NCBI RefSeq assembly: GCF_000718985.1 | Contig: NZ_JODL01000014.1 | Span: 71,405 to 135,404 of the forward strand | DNA: 64,000 nucleotides | Origin: Streptomyces megasporus | GTDB lineage: Bacteria > Actinomycetota > Actinomycetes > Streptomycetales > Streptomycetaceae | Reading direction: 5' to 3' | Shown: positions 1-9,059 of the stretch, piece by piece | How positions within the stretch are numbered: the first letter of the stretch is position 1 | How the letters are laid out: each line of letters starts with the position of its first letter | Translations under genes and position numbers: made by a program | The notes under the pieces: model-generated | What the model was told of the DNA's origin: nothing | Seen by the model: only the letters and a program-made list of their open reading frames with translations | Database searches by the model: none

Positions 1-131
1 GCGCTCGGCATCTCCTGACCGGCCCCTTCCACGGGGACGCCCGGCCCCTCGGGACCTCCGCGCCCCTGCCCGGTCTTCGCCGGCCTTCCGGCCCCTCGAC
101 CCTCGTCCTCCGATCCAGGAGTCCTCATCTC

Positions 132-2333
132 ATGGCCACGTTCCTGTACCGGATCGGCCGCTTCGCCTTCCGGCGGCGCGGTCTGGTCGCCCTGTTGTGG
201 GTGGTGGTGCTGGCGGTCGCCGGCGGCGCCGCCGCGTCCACCTCCTCGACCGCATCCTCCAGCATCTCCATCCCCGGCACCGAAGCGCAGAAGGCGTTCG
301 AGCTACTGGAGGAACGTTTCCCCGGCAGCAGTCCCGATGGTGCCTCCGCCCGTGTGGTCTTCAAGGCCCCCGACGGCGAGAAGATCACCGACGGCGAGAA
401 CAAGGCCGCCGTCGACGCGGTCGTCGCCGACCTGGCCAAGGGCTCGCAGGTCCAGCAGGCCGTCGACCCCTACCGAGCCCGGGCCGTCAGCCGGGACGGC
501 ACCACCGCCTACGCCCAGGTCACCTACGAGGTGAACTCCTTCGAGCTGACCGACGCCTCCCGCGACGCCCTGGAGAGCGCCGCGGAGGGCGGCCGGGAGG
601 CCGGGCTGACCGTGGAGATCGGCGGCGACGCGCTCGTGACGATGCCGAAGACCGGCACCGCCGAGGTGATCGGCGTGGCCGTCGCGGCCGTGGTCCTGCT
701 CGTCACCTTCGGTTCGCTGGTCGCCGCCGGCATGCCGCTGATCACCGCGCTCGTCGGCGTCGGCATCACCGCCTCCGCCATCACCGCCCTCACCGGAGTC
801 CTGGACCTGGACAGCACCACGCCGATCCTGGCCACGATGATCGGGCTGGCCGTCGGCATCGACTACGCGCTGTTCATCGTCTCCCGCTACCGCGCCGAAC
901 TCGCCGAGGGCCGCGAACGCCAGGAGGCCGTCGGCCACGCGGTGGGCACCGCGGGCTCCGCCGTGGTCTTCGCCGGACTCACCGTGATCATCGCGCTGGT
1001 CGGACTGTCGGTGGTCGACATCCCGATCCTGACCAAGATGGGCCTGGCCGCCGCCGGCGCCGTCGTCATGGCCGTCCTCGTCGCCCTGACCCTGATCCCC
1101 GCGCTGCTGGGCTTCGCCGGGGAGCGGATCCTCCCCCGCAAGCAGCGCGACCGGAACGGCGAGAAGGCGGCCGTGGCCGAGGAGAAGCCCGGCGCGGGCA
1201 CCCGCTGGGCGCGGTTCGTGCTGCGCCGCCCGATCGTGGTGCTGCTGACCGCGGTCGTCGGCCTGGGCCTGGCCGCCGTCCCCGTCTCCGACCTTCGACT
1301 CAACCTGCCCGACGACGGCTCCAAGCCCACCGACACCACCCAGCGCAGGGCCTACGACATGATCTCGGAGGGCTTCGGTCCGGGGTCCAACGGCCCGCTG
1401 GTGGTGGTCGTGGACGCCGAGGACAGCGACGACCCGAAGGGCGCGGCCGAGCGGACCGCCGCCGCCGTCCAGGGCCTGGACAACGTCGCCGCCGTCACCC
1501 CCGCCACGTTCAACGAGGCCGGGGACACCGCGATGCTCACCGTCGTCCCGAAGTCCGCGCCGAGCAGCGCCGAGACCGAGGGGCTGGTCCGCGCCATCCG
1601 CGGCGAGGCCCGCGGGATCGCCGCCGAGACGGACGCGGACGTCCTGGTCACCGGGCAGACCGCCATGGGCATCGACGTCTCGCAGAAGCTCGACGACGCC
1701 CTCGCCCCCTACCTGGCCCTCGTGGTCGGCCTGGCCTTCCTGCTGCTGATGGTGGTCTTCCGGTCGGTGCTCGTCCCGCTCAAGGCGGCGCTCGGCTTCC
1801 TGCTGTCGGTCCTGGCGGCGCTGGGTTCGGTCGTGGCGGTCTTCCAGTGGGGTTGGCTGGCCGACGTCTTCGGCGTGGAGCAGACCGGCCCGATCATGAG
1901 CATCATGCCGATCCTCATGGTCGGCCTGGTCTTCGGCCTGGCGATGGACTACGAGGTCTTCCTGGTCACCCGGATGCGCGAGGCCCACGTCCACGGCGAG
2001 ACGCCCCACCAGGCCGTCGAGACCGGCTTCAAGCTGGGCGCGCGCGTGGTCACCGCCGCGGCGCTGATCATGGTCAGCGTCTTCGCCGGGTTCATCGGCT
2101 CCTCCGAGTCGATGATCAAGATGATCGGCTTCGGCCTGGCCGTCGCCGTCCTCTTCGACGCCTTCGTGGTCCGCATGGCCATCGTCCCGGCCGTCCTCGC
2201 CCTGCTCGGCACGTCCGCCTGGTGGCTGCCGCGGTGGTTGGACAAGGCCCTGCCCAACGTCGACGTCGAAGGCGAGAGCCTCCGGCGCGAGTCGGCCGAC
2301 CCGGCCCCGGAGCCGGCGGCGAGCCGCGCCTGA
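132..2333 (+). CDS. MMPL-family RND-type transporter
   Basis: The 733-residue product is an inner-membrane exporter of the MmpL/RND superfamily, which usually moves lipids or hydrophobic compounds by proton antiport. Two homologous halves are visible. Each has one leading membrane helix (near residues 17-36 and 365-385), an extracytoplasmic loop, then a five-helix bundle (about 178-330 and 525-700). Each half carries the family Asp-Tyr pair in a glycine-rich helix: D244-Y245 in GIDYALFIVSRYR and D606-Y607 in AMDYEVFLVTR. This is the usual length for an actinobacterial single-gene MMPL protein. The ATG is preceded by an AGGAG about ten bases upstream. The substrate cannot be told from sequence. 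A TetR or MarR regulator often precedes such genes but would lie off the left edge. Confidence 0.93.
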   Translation: MATFLYRIGRFAFRRRGLVALLWVVVLAVAGGAAASTSSTASSSISIPGTEAQKAFELLEERFPGSSPDGASARVVFKAPDGEKITDGENKAAVDAVVADLAKGSQVQQAVDPYRARAVSRDGTTAYAQVTYEVNSFELTDASRDALESAAEGGREAGLTVEIGGDALVTMPKTGTAEVIGVAVAAVVLLVTFGSLVAAGMPLITALVGVGITASAITALTGVLDLDSTTPILATMIGLAVGIDYALFIVSRYRAELAEGRERQEAVGHAVGTAGSAVVFAGLTVIIALVGLSVVDIPILTKMGLAAAGAVVMAVLVALTLIPALLGFAGERILPRKQRDRNGEKAAVAEEKPGAGTRWARFVLRRPIVVLLTAVVGLGLAAVPVSDLRLNLPDDGSKPTDTTQRRAYDMISEGFGPGSNGPLVVVVDAEDSDDPKGAAERTAAAVQGLDNVAAVTPATFNEAGDTAMLTVVPKSAPSSAETEGLVRAIRGEARGIAAETDADVLVTGQTAMGIDVSQKLDDALAPYLALVVGLAFLLLMVVFRSVLVPLKAALGFLLSVLAALGSVVAVFQWGWLADVFGVEQTGPIMSIMPILMVGLVFGLAMDYEVFLVTRMREAHVHGETPHQAVETGFKLGARVVTAAALIMVSVFAGFIGSSESMIKMIGFGLAVAVLFDAFVVRMAIVPAVLALLGTSAWWLPRWLDKALPNVDVEGESLRRESADPAPEPAASRA

Positions 2334-2386
2334 CGGGACGTCACCGCTCGGGGCCGCCGACGTTGAGCGGGCGGCGACGGCCCCGG

Positions 2387-2421
2387 CCACGCCGCGCCCG
2401 TGGGGACGGGGAGCGGCGTGG
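2387..2421. terminator. Hairpin between convergent genes
   Basis: Nine-base arms (CCACGCCGC and GCGGCGTGG) flank a 17-base loop between the convergent MMPL and P-loop kinase genes. This is a plausible but modest bidirectional terminator. The rest of 2334-2529 shows no gene. Confidence 0.45.
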
Positions 2422-2529
2422 CGGCCACGGGGCCCGTCCCGGCCCCTCCACGCGAGGGTCCGGGGCGGGCCCGTGCGCGTTCTCGGGGGTCGGAGCGGCG
2501 GGGACGGCGGGGACGTCGGGGACGTCGGG

Positions 2530-3093
2530 TCAGTCGGGGACGCGGGCGGTGTCGAGGTCGGCGAGGATCGCCGCCACCGTCTCCTCGGGCGTCTGCTCGG
2601 AGGTGTCCAGCCACAGACCGACGCGCGGGGTCTCCTCGCGCAGGAAACGGTCGAGCTCCTCCACCGTCCACAGGCCGTACCCCGTCTTCTCCCGCCGCTC
2701 CTCCCGTTCCACCACCGTCTCGGGGCGGGGGGCGAGCACCACCACGTACAGCGGGCGCGTCCGGACCGTCGAGGCGTACTCGGCCAGGCTCTTGCCGAGG
2801 ATGACGTCCTGCACCACGGCGGTCCAGCCGGCCTCCGCGTAGGCGTCGGCCACCATGGCGGAGAGACGGTGGCGCAGGTGGAACTGGGCGACGGCCTCGG
2901 GGGTCTCGTCGGGTCGGGGCAGCAGTTCCTCACGGCCGGAGACGATCATCCGGCGGAACATGTCGCCCCGTACGTGCACCGTGCGTGGCAGGTGTTCGGC
3001 CAGTTCCTGGGCGACGGTGGACTTTCCCGAGGCCATCACCCCGGTGACGACCACCACGGCGGGCCCCAGGGCGAACTCCAGGGACGTTCCCAT
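2530..3093 (-). CDS. AAA/P-loop kinase-like protein
   Basis: A 187-residue soluble protein with a Walker A motif at residues 18-26 (GVMASGKST) directly after a hydrophobic strand. This is the layout of small-molecule kinases such as chloramphenicol phosphotransferase-like and gluconate kinase-like enzymes. A later segment (VVVLAPRPETVVEREERR) resembles the LID/arginine region of these P-loop kinases. I chose the ATG at 3093 because the Walker motif sits at its usual distance from it; sequence further upstream in frame is arginine/proline-rich shadow. The substrate is unknown. It is convergent with the MMPL gene and divergent from the phospholipase D gene. Confidence 0.85.
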   Translation of the reverse strand: MGTSLEFALGPAVVVVTGVMASGKSTVAQELAEHLPRTVHVRGDMFRRMIVSGREELLPRPDETPEAVAQFHLRHRLSAMVADAYAEAGWTAVVQDVILGKSLAEYASTVRTRPLYVVVLAPRPETVVEREERREKTGYGLWTVEELDRFLREETPRVGLWLDTSEQTPEETVAAILADLDTARVPD

Positions 3094-3302
3094 GGGTGTG
3101 CACCTCCCGGTGAGGGCGCGCCTCGTCGGCAGGCGGCGCCCACTGCCAGGGTGGCATGGACGGCGGGCGGAGCGGCGACGACCGGCCCGGTCCCGGTGGG
3201 GACGCCCCCGACGGACGGCCCCGGTCGGTGCGGCGGCCGGGACGGGGCATACGGAAACCGACAGGACTTTCGATTCCCTCGGGACCTCTCGGAGAGCACG
3301 CC

Positions 3303-4517
3303 ATGGACACCGCCCACGACCAAGCCCGGGAACAGGACCGGGACCCGGCGGAGAGAGACCCCGAGGAACGCAAGCGCCGGCTGCGCCGGCGGCTGGAGCG
3401 ACTGATCGGGATCGCGGCGACCGAGGGCAACTCCCTGGTGCCGCTGCGCAACGGCGACGAGATCTTCCCGGCGATGCTGGAGAGCATCCGGTCCGCCGAG
3501 CACACCGTCGACATGATGACGTTCGTGTACTGGCGCGGCGCGATCGCCCGCGAGTTCGCCGAGGCGCTGGCCGACCGCGCCCGCGCGGGCGTCCGGGTGC
3601 GGCTGCTGCTGGACGGCTTCGGGTGCCGGCCGATCGAGGAGGACCTGCTGGAGCTGATGGACCGGGCCGGAGTGCAGGTGGTCTGGTTCCGCAGGCCGCT
3701 GTGGCTCTCGCCGTTGAAGCAGAACCACCGCTGCCACCGCAAGGTGCTCGTCGTGGACGAGGAGGTCGCCTACACCGGCGGGGTGGGGATAGCCGAGGAG
3801 TGGTGCGGCGACGCCCGCGACGCGAGCGAGTGGCGCGACACCCACGTCCGGGTGCGCGGCCCGGCCGTGGACGGCATCGCCGCCGCCTTCGCGCAGAACT
3901 GGGCCGAGTGCGCCCCCGTCCTGTTCGACGAGCGGGACCGCTTCGTCGAGCACGAGCCGCGGGGCGACGCGGTGGTGCAGGTGGTGCGCGGCTCGGCCGC
4001 CTTCGGCTGGCAGGACATGCAGACGTTGCTGCGGGTGGTGCTGGAGAGCGCACGGGAGCGGGTGCGGCTGGCCACCGCGTACTTCGCGCCCGACCCGTAC
4101 TTCGTGGAGTTGCTGTGCGCCACCGCGCGGCGCGGGGTGGCGGTGGACCTCCTGCTGCCGGGCCGGTACACCGACCAGCGGGTGTGCCGGCTGGCCGGGC
4201 AGCGGTACTACGAGGAGCTCACCGCGTGCGGAGTGCGGGTCTGGGAGTACCAGCCGACGATGATGCACGCCAAGATCGTGACGGTCGACGGGGTCGCCGC
4301 GCTGGTGGGGTCCACCAACCTCAACCGGCGCTCGCTGGACCACGACGAGGAGGTCATGCTCGCCGTCCTGGACGAGGACTTCACCGCGACGCTGGACGGG
4401 CACTTCGAGGAGGACCTGGCCAGGAGCGTCCGCGTCGAGGGCCGCCGGTGGCAAAGACGTCCGGTCCGGCAGCGGCTCCGGGAGCTCTCCGTCGTGCCGA
4501 TCCGCCGCTTCCTGTGA
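3303..4517 (+). CDS. Phospholipase D / cardiolipin synthase-like protein
   Basis: 404 residues with the two HKD (HxKxxxxD) half-sites of the phospholipase D superfamily: H145-K147-D152 in HRKVLVVDEEVAYTGG and H322-K324-D329 in HAKIVTVDGVAALVGSTNLN. The GSTNLNRRS extension after the second site is typical of cardiolipin synthases, which transfer a phosphatidyl group between phosphatidylglycerol molecules. Unlike Cls of E. coli there is no pair of N-terminal membrane helices; the N-terminus is charged (many D, E, R). The protein is therefore more like ClsB-type or soluble bacterial PLD enzymes. The ATG at 3303 follows a GGAGAG about eight bases upstream; the longer in-frame extension is GC-rich with no ribosome site. 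Confidence 0.88.
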   Translation: MDTAHDQAREQDRDPAERDPEERKRRLRRRLERLIGIAATEGNSLVPLRNGDEIFPAMLESIRSAEHTVDMMTFVYWRGAIAREFAEALADRARAGVRVRLLLDGFGCRPIEEDLLELMDRAGVQVVWFRRPLWLSPLKQNHRCHRKVLVVDEEVAYTGGVGIAEEWCGDARDASEWRDTHVRVRGPAVDGIAAAFAQNWAECAPVLFDERDRFVEHEPRGDAVVQVVRGSAAFGWQDMQTLLRVVLESARERVRLATAYFAPDPYFVELLCATARRGVAVDLLLPGRYTDQRVCRLAGQRYYEELTACGVRVWEYQPTMMHAKIVTVDGVAALVGSTNLNRRSLDHDEEVMLAVLDEDFTATLDGHFEEDLARSVRVEGRRWQRRPVRQRLRELSVVPIRRFL

Positions 4518-4547
4518 GCGGCTTCCTGTGCGGGCGGCGGGACGCGC

Positions 4548-4584
4548 GCGGGGGCGGGGACCGACGACCGGTCCCCGCCCCCGC
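4548..4584. terminator. Perfect 16-bp hairpin between convergent genes
   Basis: Two 16-base arms, perfectly complementary (starting GCGGGGGCGGGGACCG), enclose a five-base ACGAC loop. The hairpin sits exactly between the ends of the PLD gene and aspS. No T-tract follows, as is common for actinobacterial terminators. Confidence 0.8.
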
Positions 4585-4610
4585 GGCCACGTCCGTGACG
4601 GCTGCCGCGA

Positions 4611-6380
4611 CTACTTCGCCTGCGGCGGCTTGCGCAGCGAGAGGTGGAGCTCCTTCAGGCGGGCCTCGTCGACCTCGCTCGGGGCGCCCATCAGCAGGTC
4701 CTGGGCGTTTCCGTTGAGCGGGAAGGCGATGGTCTCGCGGATGTTGGGCTCGTCGGCCAGCAGCATCACGATGCGGTCCACGCCCGGGGCGATGCCGCCG
4801 TGCGGCGGAGCGCCGTAGTGGAAGGCGCGGAGCATGCCGCCGAACTCGTGCTCGACCTCCTCGCGGCTGTACCCGGCGATCTCGAACGCCTTGTACATGA
4901 CCTCCGGCTCGTGGTTCCGGATCGCGCCCGAGGACAGTTCGACGCCGTTGCAGACGATGTCGTACTGCCAGGCCAGGACGTCCAGCGGGTCCTTGGTCCG
5001 AAGCGCCTCCAGGCCGCCCTGCGGCATGGAGAACGGGTTGTGGGAGAACTCGATGGCGCCGGTCTCCTCGTTCCGCTCGAACATCGGGAAGTCGACGATC
5101 CAGCAGAACCGGAAGACGTTCTCCTCGAAGTGGCCGGTGCGGCGCCCGGCCTCGACGCGGACCGCGCCCATGATCTTGGAGACCTCGTCGAACTCGCCCG
5201 CGCCGAAGAAGATCGCCGTGCCCGGCTTGGCGTCCAGCCGCTCCAGCAGCGCGGAGACGTTCTCCTCGGTGAGGAACTTGGCGATCGGGCCGGTCAGCTT
5301 CGCCTCGTCGCCGACGCGCACCCAGGCCAGGCCCTTGGCGCCGAGCTCGACGGCGAACTCGCCCATCTGGTCGAAGAACTTGCGCGGCTGGTCGGCGGTG
5401 TCGGGCACGGCCAGGGCGCGGACGTGCTTGCCGGCGAACGCCTTGAAGTCCGACCCGGCGAAGATCTCCGAGACGTCGACCAGCTCCAGCGGGACGCGCA
5501 GGTCCGGCTTGTCGGAGCCGTACTTCAGCATCGCCTCGCGGAACGGGATGCGCGGGAACGGCGAGGTGACGTGGCGACCACCGCCGAACTCCTCGAACAG
5601 CTCGGTCATCACCTTCTCGATGACGCCGAAGACGTCCTCCTGCTCGACGAAGCTCATCTCGACGTCGAGCTGGTAGAACTCGCCCGGCGAGCGGTCGGCG
5701 CGGGCGTCCTCGTCGCGGAAGCAGGGGGCGATCTGGAAGTAGCGGTCGAAGCCCGCGATCATCAGCAACTGCTTGAACTGCTGCGGGGCCTGCGGCAGCG
5801 CGTAGAACTTGCCCGGGTGGAGCCGGGAGGGCACCAGGAAGTCGCGGGCGCCCTCGGGGGAGGTGGCCGACAGGATCGGGGTGGCCAGCTCGTTGAAGCC
5901 GAGCGCGGTCATCTTCTGCCGGATGGCGGCGATGACCGCCGAGCGCAGCATGATGTTGCGGTGCATGCGCTCCTTGCGCAGGTCGAGGAAGCGGTACTCC
6001 AGGCGCCGCTCCTCGTTGACGCCGTCCTCGGTGTTGACCGTGAAGGGCAGCGGGTCGGCGCCGCCCAGCACCTCGACCTCGGCCACCTCGACCTCGATCT
6101 CGCCGGTGGGCAGCTCGGGGTTGACGTTCTCCGCGCCGCGGGCGACGACCCGGCCGTCCACGCGGACGACGGACTCCTTGGAGATCGAGCTCAGGGCCTC
6201 GTACGGCGCGGTCTCCGGGCGGACGACGAGCTGGACGATGCCGTAGTGGTCCCGCAGATCGATGAAGAGGATGCCGCCCAGGTTCCGCCGATTGTGCAGC
6301 CAGCCGGAGAGGCGGACATCCTTGCCGATGTCGGCCGTACGGAGCTCGCCGCAGGTGTGGGACCGGTACCGATGCATCAT
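4611..6380 (-). CDS. aspS: Aspartate--tRNA ligase
   Basis: A 589-residue bacterial-type aspartyl-tRNA synthetase, normal length for the family, charging tRNA-Asp in the cytoplasm. Visible in order: an N-terminal OB-fold anticodon-binding domain ([26 protein letters not shown]), class II motif 1 region with [11 protein letters not shown], motif 2 ([19 protein letters not shown]), the GAD insertion domain (about 290-420), and motif 3 near the end (GVDRIVMLL). Two ATGs are adjacent at 6380 and 6377; [12 protein letters not shown] is the usual family start, so the true start may be the second. It is divergent from the SpoIIE-type gene. Whether it is the non-discriminating (Asp/Asn) type cannot be decided by eye. 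Confidence 0.97.
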   Translation of the reverse strand: MMHRYRSHTCGELRTADIGKDVRLSGWLHNRRNLGGILFIDLRDHYGIVQLVVRPETAPYEALSSISKESVVRVDGRVVARGAENVNPELPTGEIEVEVAEVEVLGGADPLPFTVNTEDGVNEERRLEYRFLDLRKERMHRNIMLRSAVIAAIRQKMTALGFNELATPILSATSPEGARDFLVPSRLHPGKFYALPQAPQQFKQLLMIAGFDRYFQIAPCFRDEDARADRSPGEFYQLDVEMSFVEQEDVFGVIEKVMTELFEEFGGGRHVTSPFPRIPFREAMLKYGSDKPDLRVPLELVDVSEIFAGSDFKAFAGKHVRALAVPDTADQPRKFFDQMGEFAVELGAKGLAWVRVGDEAKLTGPIAKFLTEENVSALLERLDAKPGTAIFFGAGEFDEVSKIMGAVRVEAGRRTGHFEENVFRFCWIVDFPMFERNEETGAIEFSHNPFSMPQGGLEALRTKDPLDVLAWQYDIVCNGVELSSGAIRNHEPEVMYKAFEIAGYSREEVEHEFGGMLRAFHYGAPPHGGIAPGVDRIVMLLADEPNIRETIAFPLNGNAQDLLMGAPSEVDEARLKELHLSLRKPPQAK

Positions 6381-6396
6381 TCGTCCAAGTCGTCAG

Positions 6397-6422
6397 GTTG
6401 TCGGGTCGGGTTGTCGGGTCGG
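6397..6422. repeat. Two 13-bp tandem repeats in the aspS leader
   Basis: GTTGTCGGGTCGG occurs twice in direct tandem, then starts a third time, within the first 45 bases upstream of aspS. No T-box or attenuator structure is evident to me; the function is unknown. Confidence 0.7.
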
Positions 6423-6587
6423 GTTCACGGACCGTCGTGTCGGACGGCCGCCGGGGTCTCGGCCGGCCGTGCGCCGCGCTCGTCCGGTCGCTCGGACGAG
6501 GTGGCTCGCGAGCCGCGGTGCGCGGACACGCACGGCTCAGACTACCGTCCGGCCTCTCCTCACCGGGTGCCCCCCGCGTTATGCACA

Positions 6588-6593
6588 TAAAGT
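6588..6593 (+). promoter_or_regulatory. Possible -10 element for a leaderless transcript
   Basis: TAAAGT ends seven bases before the GTG of the SpoIIE-type gene, which has no ribosome-binding site. This spacing would place the transcription start on the start codon. No good -35 is visible. Confidence 0.3.
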
Positions 6594-6599
6594 AGAAAA

Positions 6600-8888
6600 G
6601 TGCGCATCGAGGACATGCTGGCGGCAACCCGGACCGGTTTGTGGCGGTGGGACAACGAGACGGGGCTGAGCACCCTGGACGCCACCGCCGCCCGGTTGCT
6701 GGAGCTGCCCCCCGAGCCCACCACGCTCCGTGAGGACGACCTGCGCAACCGCTTCCACCCCGTCGACTACGCCGAACTGCACAACATCGCCGCGCTGGTC
6801 GCCACCGAGGGCACCGTCGCCCAGATCCTGATGCGGGTGGTGGCGGCGGACGGCTCCGTGGCGCGGTACGTGCGCATCCGGATGGCCCCCGCCGACCAGT
6901 CCGTGGACCCGGAGACGGACCTGCGGGGGCTGGTGCTGTACGGCCTGATCGCCGAGACCCCCCGACCCAGCCGAGCCGGCTCGGGGGAGGATTTCGAGGG
7001 CCCGCTGAACGACGAGGGGACCGGCCCCCTCTCCGCCGCCCCTCCGCGGCCGCCCTCCGAGACGACCCCCACCGTCCGGTCCCCCGAAACGCTGGGTCCA
7101 CCGGTCGGGGACGAGCTGCGGCGGTCGCGCGAGACGTTCCTGATGGACGCGGGACGGGCGCTGGCCGCGGCCCAGACCACGACGGAGGTGCTGCGGATCG
7201 CCGGAGAGCTGACGATGCCCGGCTTCTCGCCCTCCGATCTGATCGTCTTCGGCGTGAAGGGCGATCGGCTGGTCCCCATCGGCGCCTACGGCCCGCACTC
7301 CGGGGCGGAGCGGCTCTTCCAGGACATCCCGCTGGAGAGCGAGTACCCGGGCGCCGCGGTGGTCCGCACGGGCCGGGCCGTGTACCTGTCCTCCCCCGAC
7401 GAGTACCGCCGCCGGTTCCCCGCGACCTGGTCCTTCGTCGAGACGTACGGCAACCGCGCCTGGGCGTACCTTCCGCTGCTGGTGGGAGGGCGGACGATCG
7501 GCTCCTGGCTGGTCTCGTTCCGGGACCCGGTCGCCTTCACCCCGGACGAGCGGTACGTCCTGACGACGGTGGCGCGGCTGCTCGCGCACGCGCTGTCCCG
7601 GGTCTACGTCCAGGAGTCCAAGCGGGAGCTGGCCGACAACCTCCAGCGCACCCTGCGCAGCGACCGCCGGCCGACCGTCCCGGGCATGGCTCTGGCCAGC
7701 CGGTACATGCCGGCCGGCGGCGGACTCCAGGTGGGCGGCGACTGGTACGACGTGATCTCGCTGCCGTCCGGCCGCACGGCGCTGGTCATCGGCGACGTAC
7801 AGGGGCACGACGTACGGGCGGCGGGGATCATGACGCAACTGCGGATCGCGCTGCGCGCGTACGCCTCGGAGGGCCACCGGCCCGACGCGGTCCTCTCCCG
7901 GGCCGGCCGCTTCCTCCACGACCTGGAGGCCGACGACGCCCACCGGCCCGAGGACACCCCCGAGGACGCCCCCGAGAAAGGCGCGAAGGACGCGCACGAC
8001 GACCACCGCTTCGCCACCTGCCTGTACGTGGAGGTCGACCCGACCACGGGCACGCTCGACATCGCACGGGCGGGCCACCCCGCCCCCGTCGTCCGTCTGA
8101 CCGACGGCACGGTGCTGACCCCCTCGGTGCCGCCCGGCCCGCCGCTGGGCATCGAGGCCGGGGCCGACTACCCGATCACCCGCCTGGTGCTGGAGCGGGG
8201 TCAGACGCTGCTGATGTGCACCGACGGCCTGGTGGAGGCGGGTGGCCTGGACTACGAGACCGGCTGGGAGCGGTTGCGCAAGGCCCTGGCGTCCCACGCG
8301 GAGGTCTCGCTGGAGACGCTCGCCGACGCGCTGATCCGCACCATGCACGGACCGCCGAAGCGCCACATGACCGGCACCGGCATGGGCGCGGCCGGGCGCC
8401 CCGGCGGACGCGAGGACGACATCGCGCTCCTGCTGCTGGGCCGCGACGGCGAGGCCGCCCCGACCCGCTGGCGCGCACCCAGCCGCCGCATCGTCGTCCC
8501 CGTGGGGCAGGACGAGCCGGCCCGGGTCGCCGACACCCGTCACCAACTGCGCGAACTGCTGTACGACTGGATGGTCGAGGACCAGGTGGAAGGCGCCGTC
8601 CTGCTGCTGTCGGAGCTGCTGACCAACGCCCTGGTGCACACCGACGGGGACGCCACCGTGGTGGCCGAGCTGATCGGCGAGCGCGGTGCGCGCCGGTTGC
8701 GCGTGGAGGTCGCCGACCGCAGCGACGAGCTGCCCCACCGTCGCAACCCCGGCGAGCTGGCCTCCCGCGGTCGCGGTCTGCTGCTGATGGAGATGGTGGC
8801 GAACGCGTGGGGGGTGGAGCCCAGGGGCGAGGGCAAGAGCATCTGGTTCGAGATCCGCGAGGGCGCGCCGGCGCCCGTGGAGGTCTGA
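6600..8888 (+). CDS. PAS-GAF-SpoIIE phosphatase with C-terminal ATPase domain
   Basis: 762 residues in four parts. There is a PAS-like domain (about 1-120, with RNRFHPVDYAELHNI), a variable linker, a GAF domain (about 170-335), a PP2C/SpoIIE phosphatase (about 350-620), and a HATPase_c domain like anti-sigma factor kinases (about 630-755). The phosphatase shows GGDWYDVISLPSGR and VIGDVQGHDVRAA; the ATPase domain shows LLSELLTNALVHT and RGRGLLLMEMVANAWGV. Streptomyces carries many such fusions, thought to set sigma-factor partner switching in response to a sensed signal. The GTG at 6600 has no Shine-Dalgarno, but a TAAAGT at 6588-6593 sits seven bases upstream, so the mRNA may be leaderless. 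An ATG at 6615 is the alternative start. Confidence 0.9.
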   Translation: MRIEDMLAATRTGLWRWDNETGLSTLDATAARLLELPPEPTTLREDDLRNRFHPVDYAELHNIAALVATEGTVAQILMRVVAADGSVARYVRIRMAPADQSVDPETDLRGLVLYGLIAETPRPSRAGSGEDFEGPLNDEGTGPLSAAPPRPPSETTPTVRSPETLGPPVGDELRRSRETFLMDAGRALAAAQTTTEVLRIAGELTMPGFSPSDLIVFGVKGDRLVPIGAYGPHSGAERLFQDIPLESEYPGAAVVRTGRAVYLSSPDEYRRRFPATWSFVETYGNRAWAYLPLLVGGRTIGSWLVSFRDPVAFTPDERYVLTTVARLLAHALSRVYVQESKRELADNLQRTLRSDRRPTVPGMALASRYMPAGGGLQVGGDWYDVISLPSGRTALVIGDVQGHDVRAAGIMTQLRIALRAYASEGHRPDAVLSRAGRFLHDLEADDAHRPEDTPEDAPEKGAKDAHDDHRFATCLYVEVDPTTGTLDIARAGHPAPVVRLTDGTVLTPSVPPGPPLGIEAGADYPITRLVLERGQTLLMCTDGLVEAGGLDYETGWERLRKALASHAEVSLETLADALIRTMHGPPKRHMTGTGMGAAGRPGGREDDIALLLLGRDGEAAPTRWRAPSRRIVVPVGQDEPARVADTRHQLRELLYDWMVEDQVEGAVLLLSELLTNALVHTDGDATVVAELIGERGARRLRVEVADRSDELPHRRNPGELASRGRGLLLMEMVANAWGVEPRGEGKSIWFEIREGAPAPVEV

Positions 8889-8921
8889 CCCCACCCGACA
8901 CGGCTCGGCGGCTCCGGCACC

Positions 8922-8949
8922 GCTCACCGCTCACCACTCACCGCTCACC
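8922..8949. repeat. Four 7-bp tandem repeats
   Basis: Four copies of (G/A)CTCACC lie in tandem just after the SpoIIE-type gene and before the hairpin that ends it. It is simple sequence with no visible function. Confidence 0.75.
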
Positions 8950-8958
8950 GAAAGAAAG

Positions 8959-8996
8959 CACGCCCCGCGCCGTGATCGTCAACGGCGTGGGGCGTG
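8959..8996. terminator. Hairpin between convergent genes
   Basis: CACGCCCC and GGGGCGTG pair, then a two-base mismatch, then GCCGT/ACGGC, enclosing a short loop. It lies between the convergent SpoIIE-type and pirin genes. Confidence 0.65.
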
Positions 8997-9059
8997 GGGC
9001 ACGGGCCGGGCGCTTCGGTTCCGCACCGCGGTCCGACGGGTCCGACGGCTCGGCGCGCG

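Noticed and set aside
1..18. Possible end of an upstream gene (ALGIS then stop)
   Set aside because: Only five codons are inside the window; nothing supports a protein.
303..2933. Long reverse-strand open frame opposite the MMPL gene
   Set aside because: It is antisense to a clear MMPL gene, with Arg/Pro/Asp-rich shadow composition typical of GC-rich DNA.
2855..4717. Long forward frame overlapping the PLD and P-loop kinase genes
   Set aside because: Arg/Gly/Ala-rich shadow with no domain; the recognisable genes occupy other frames.
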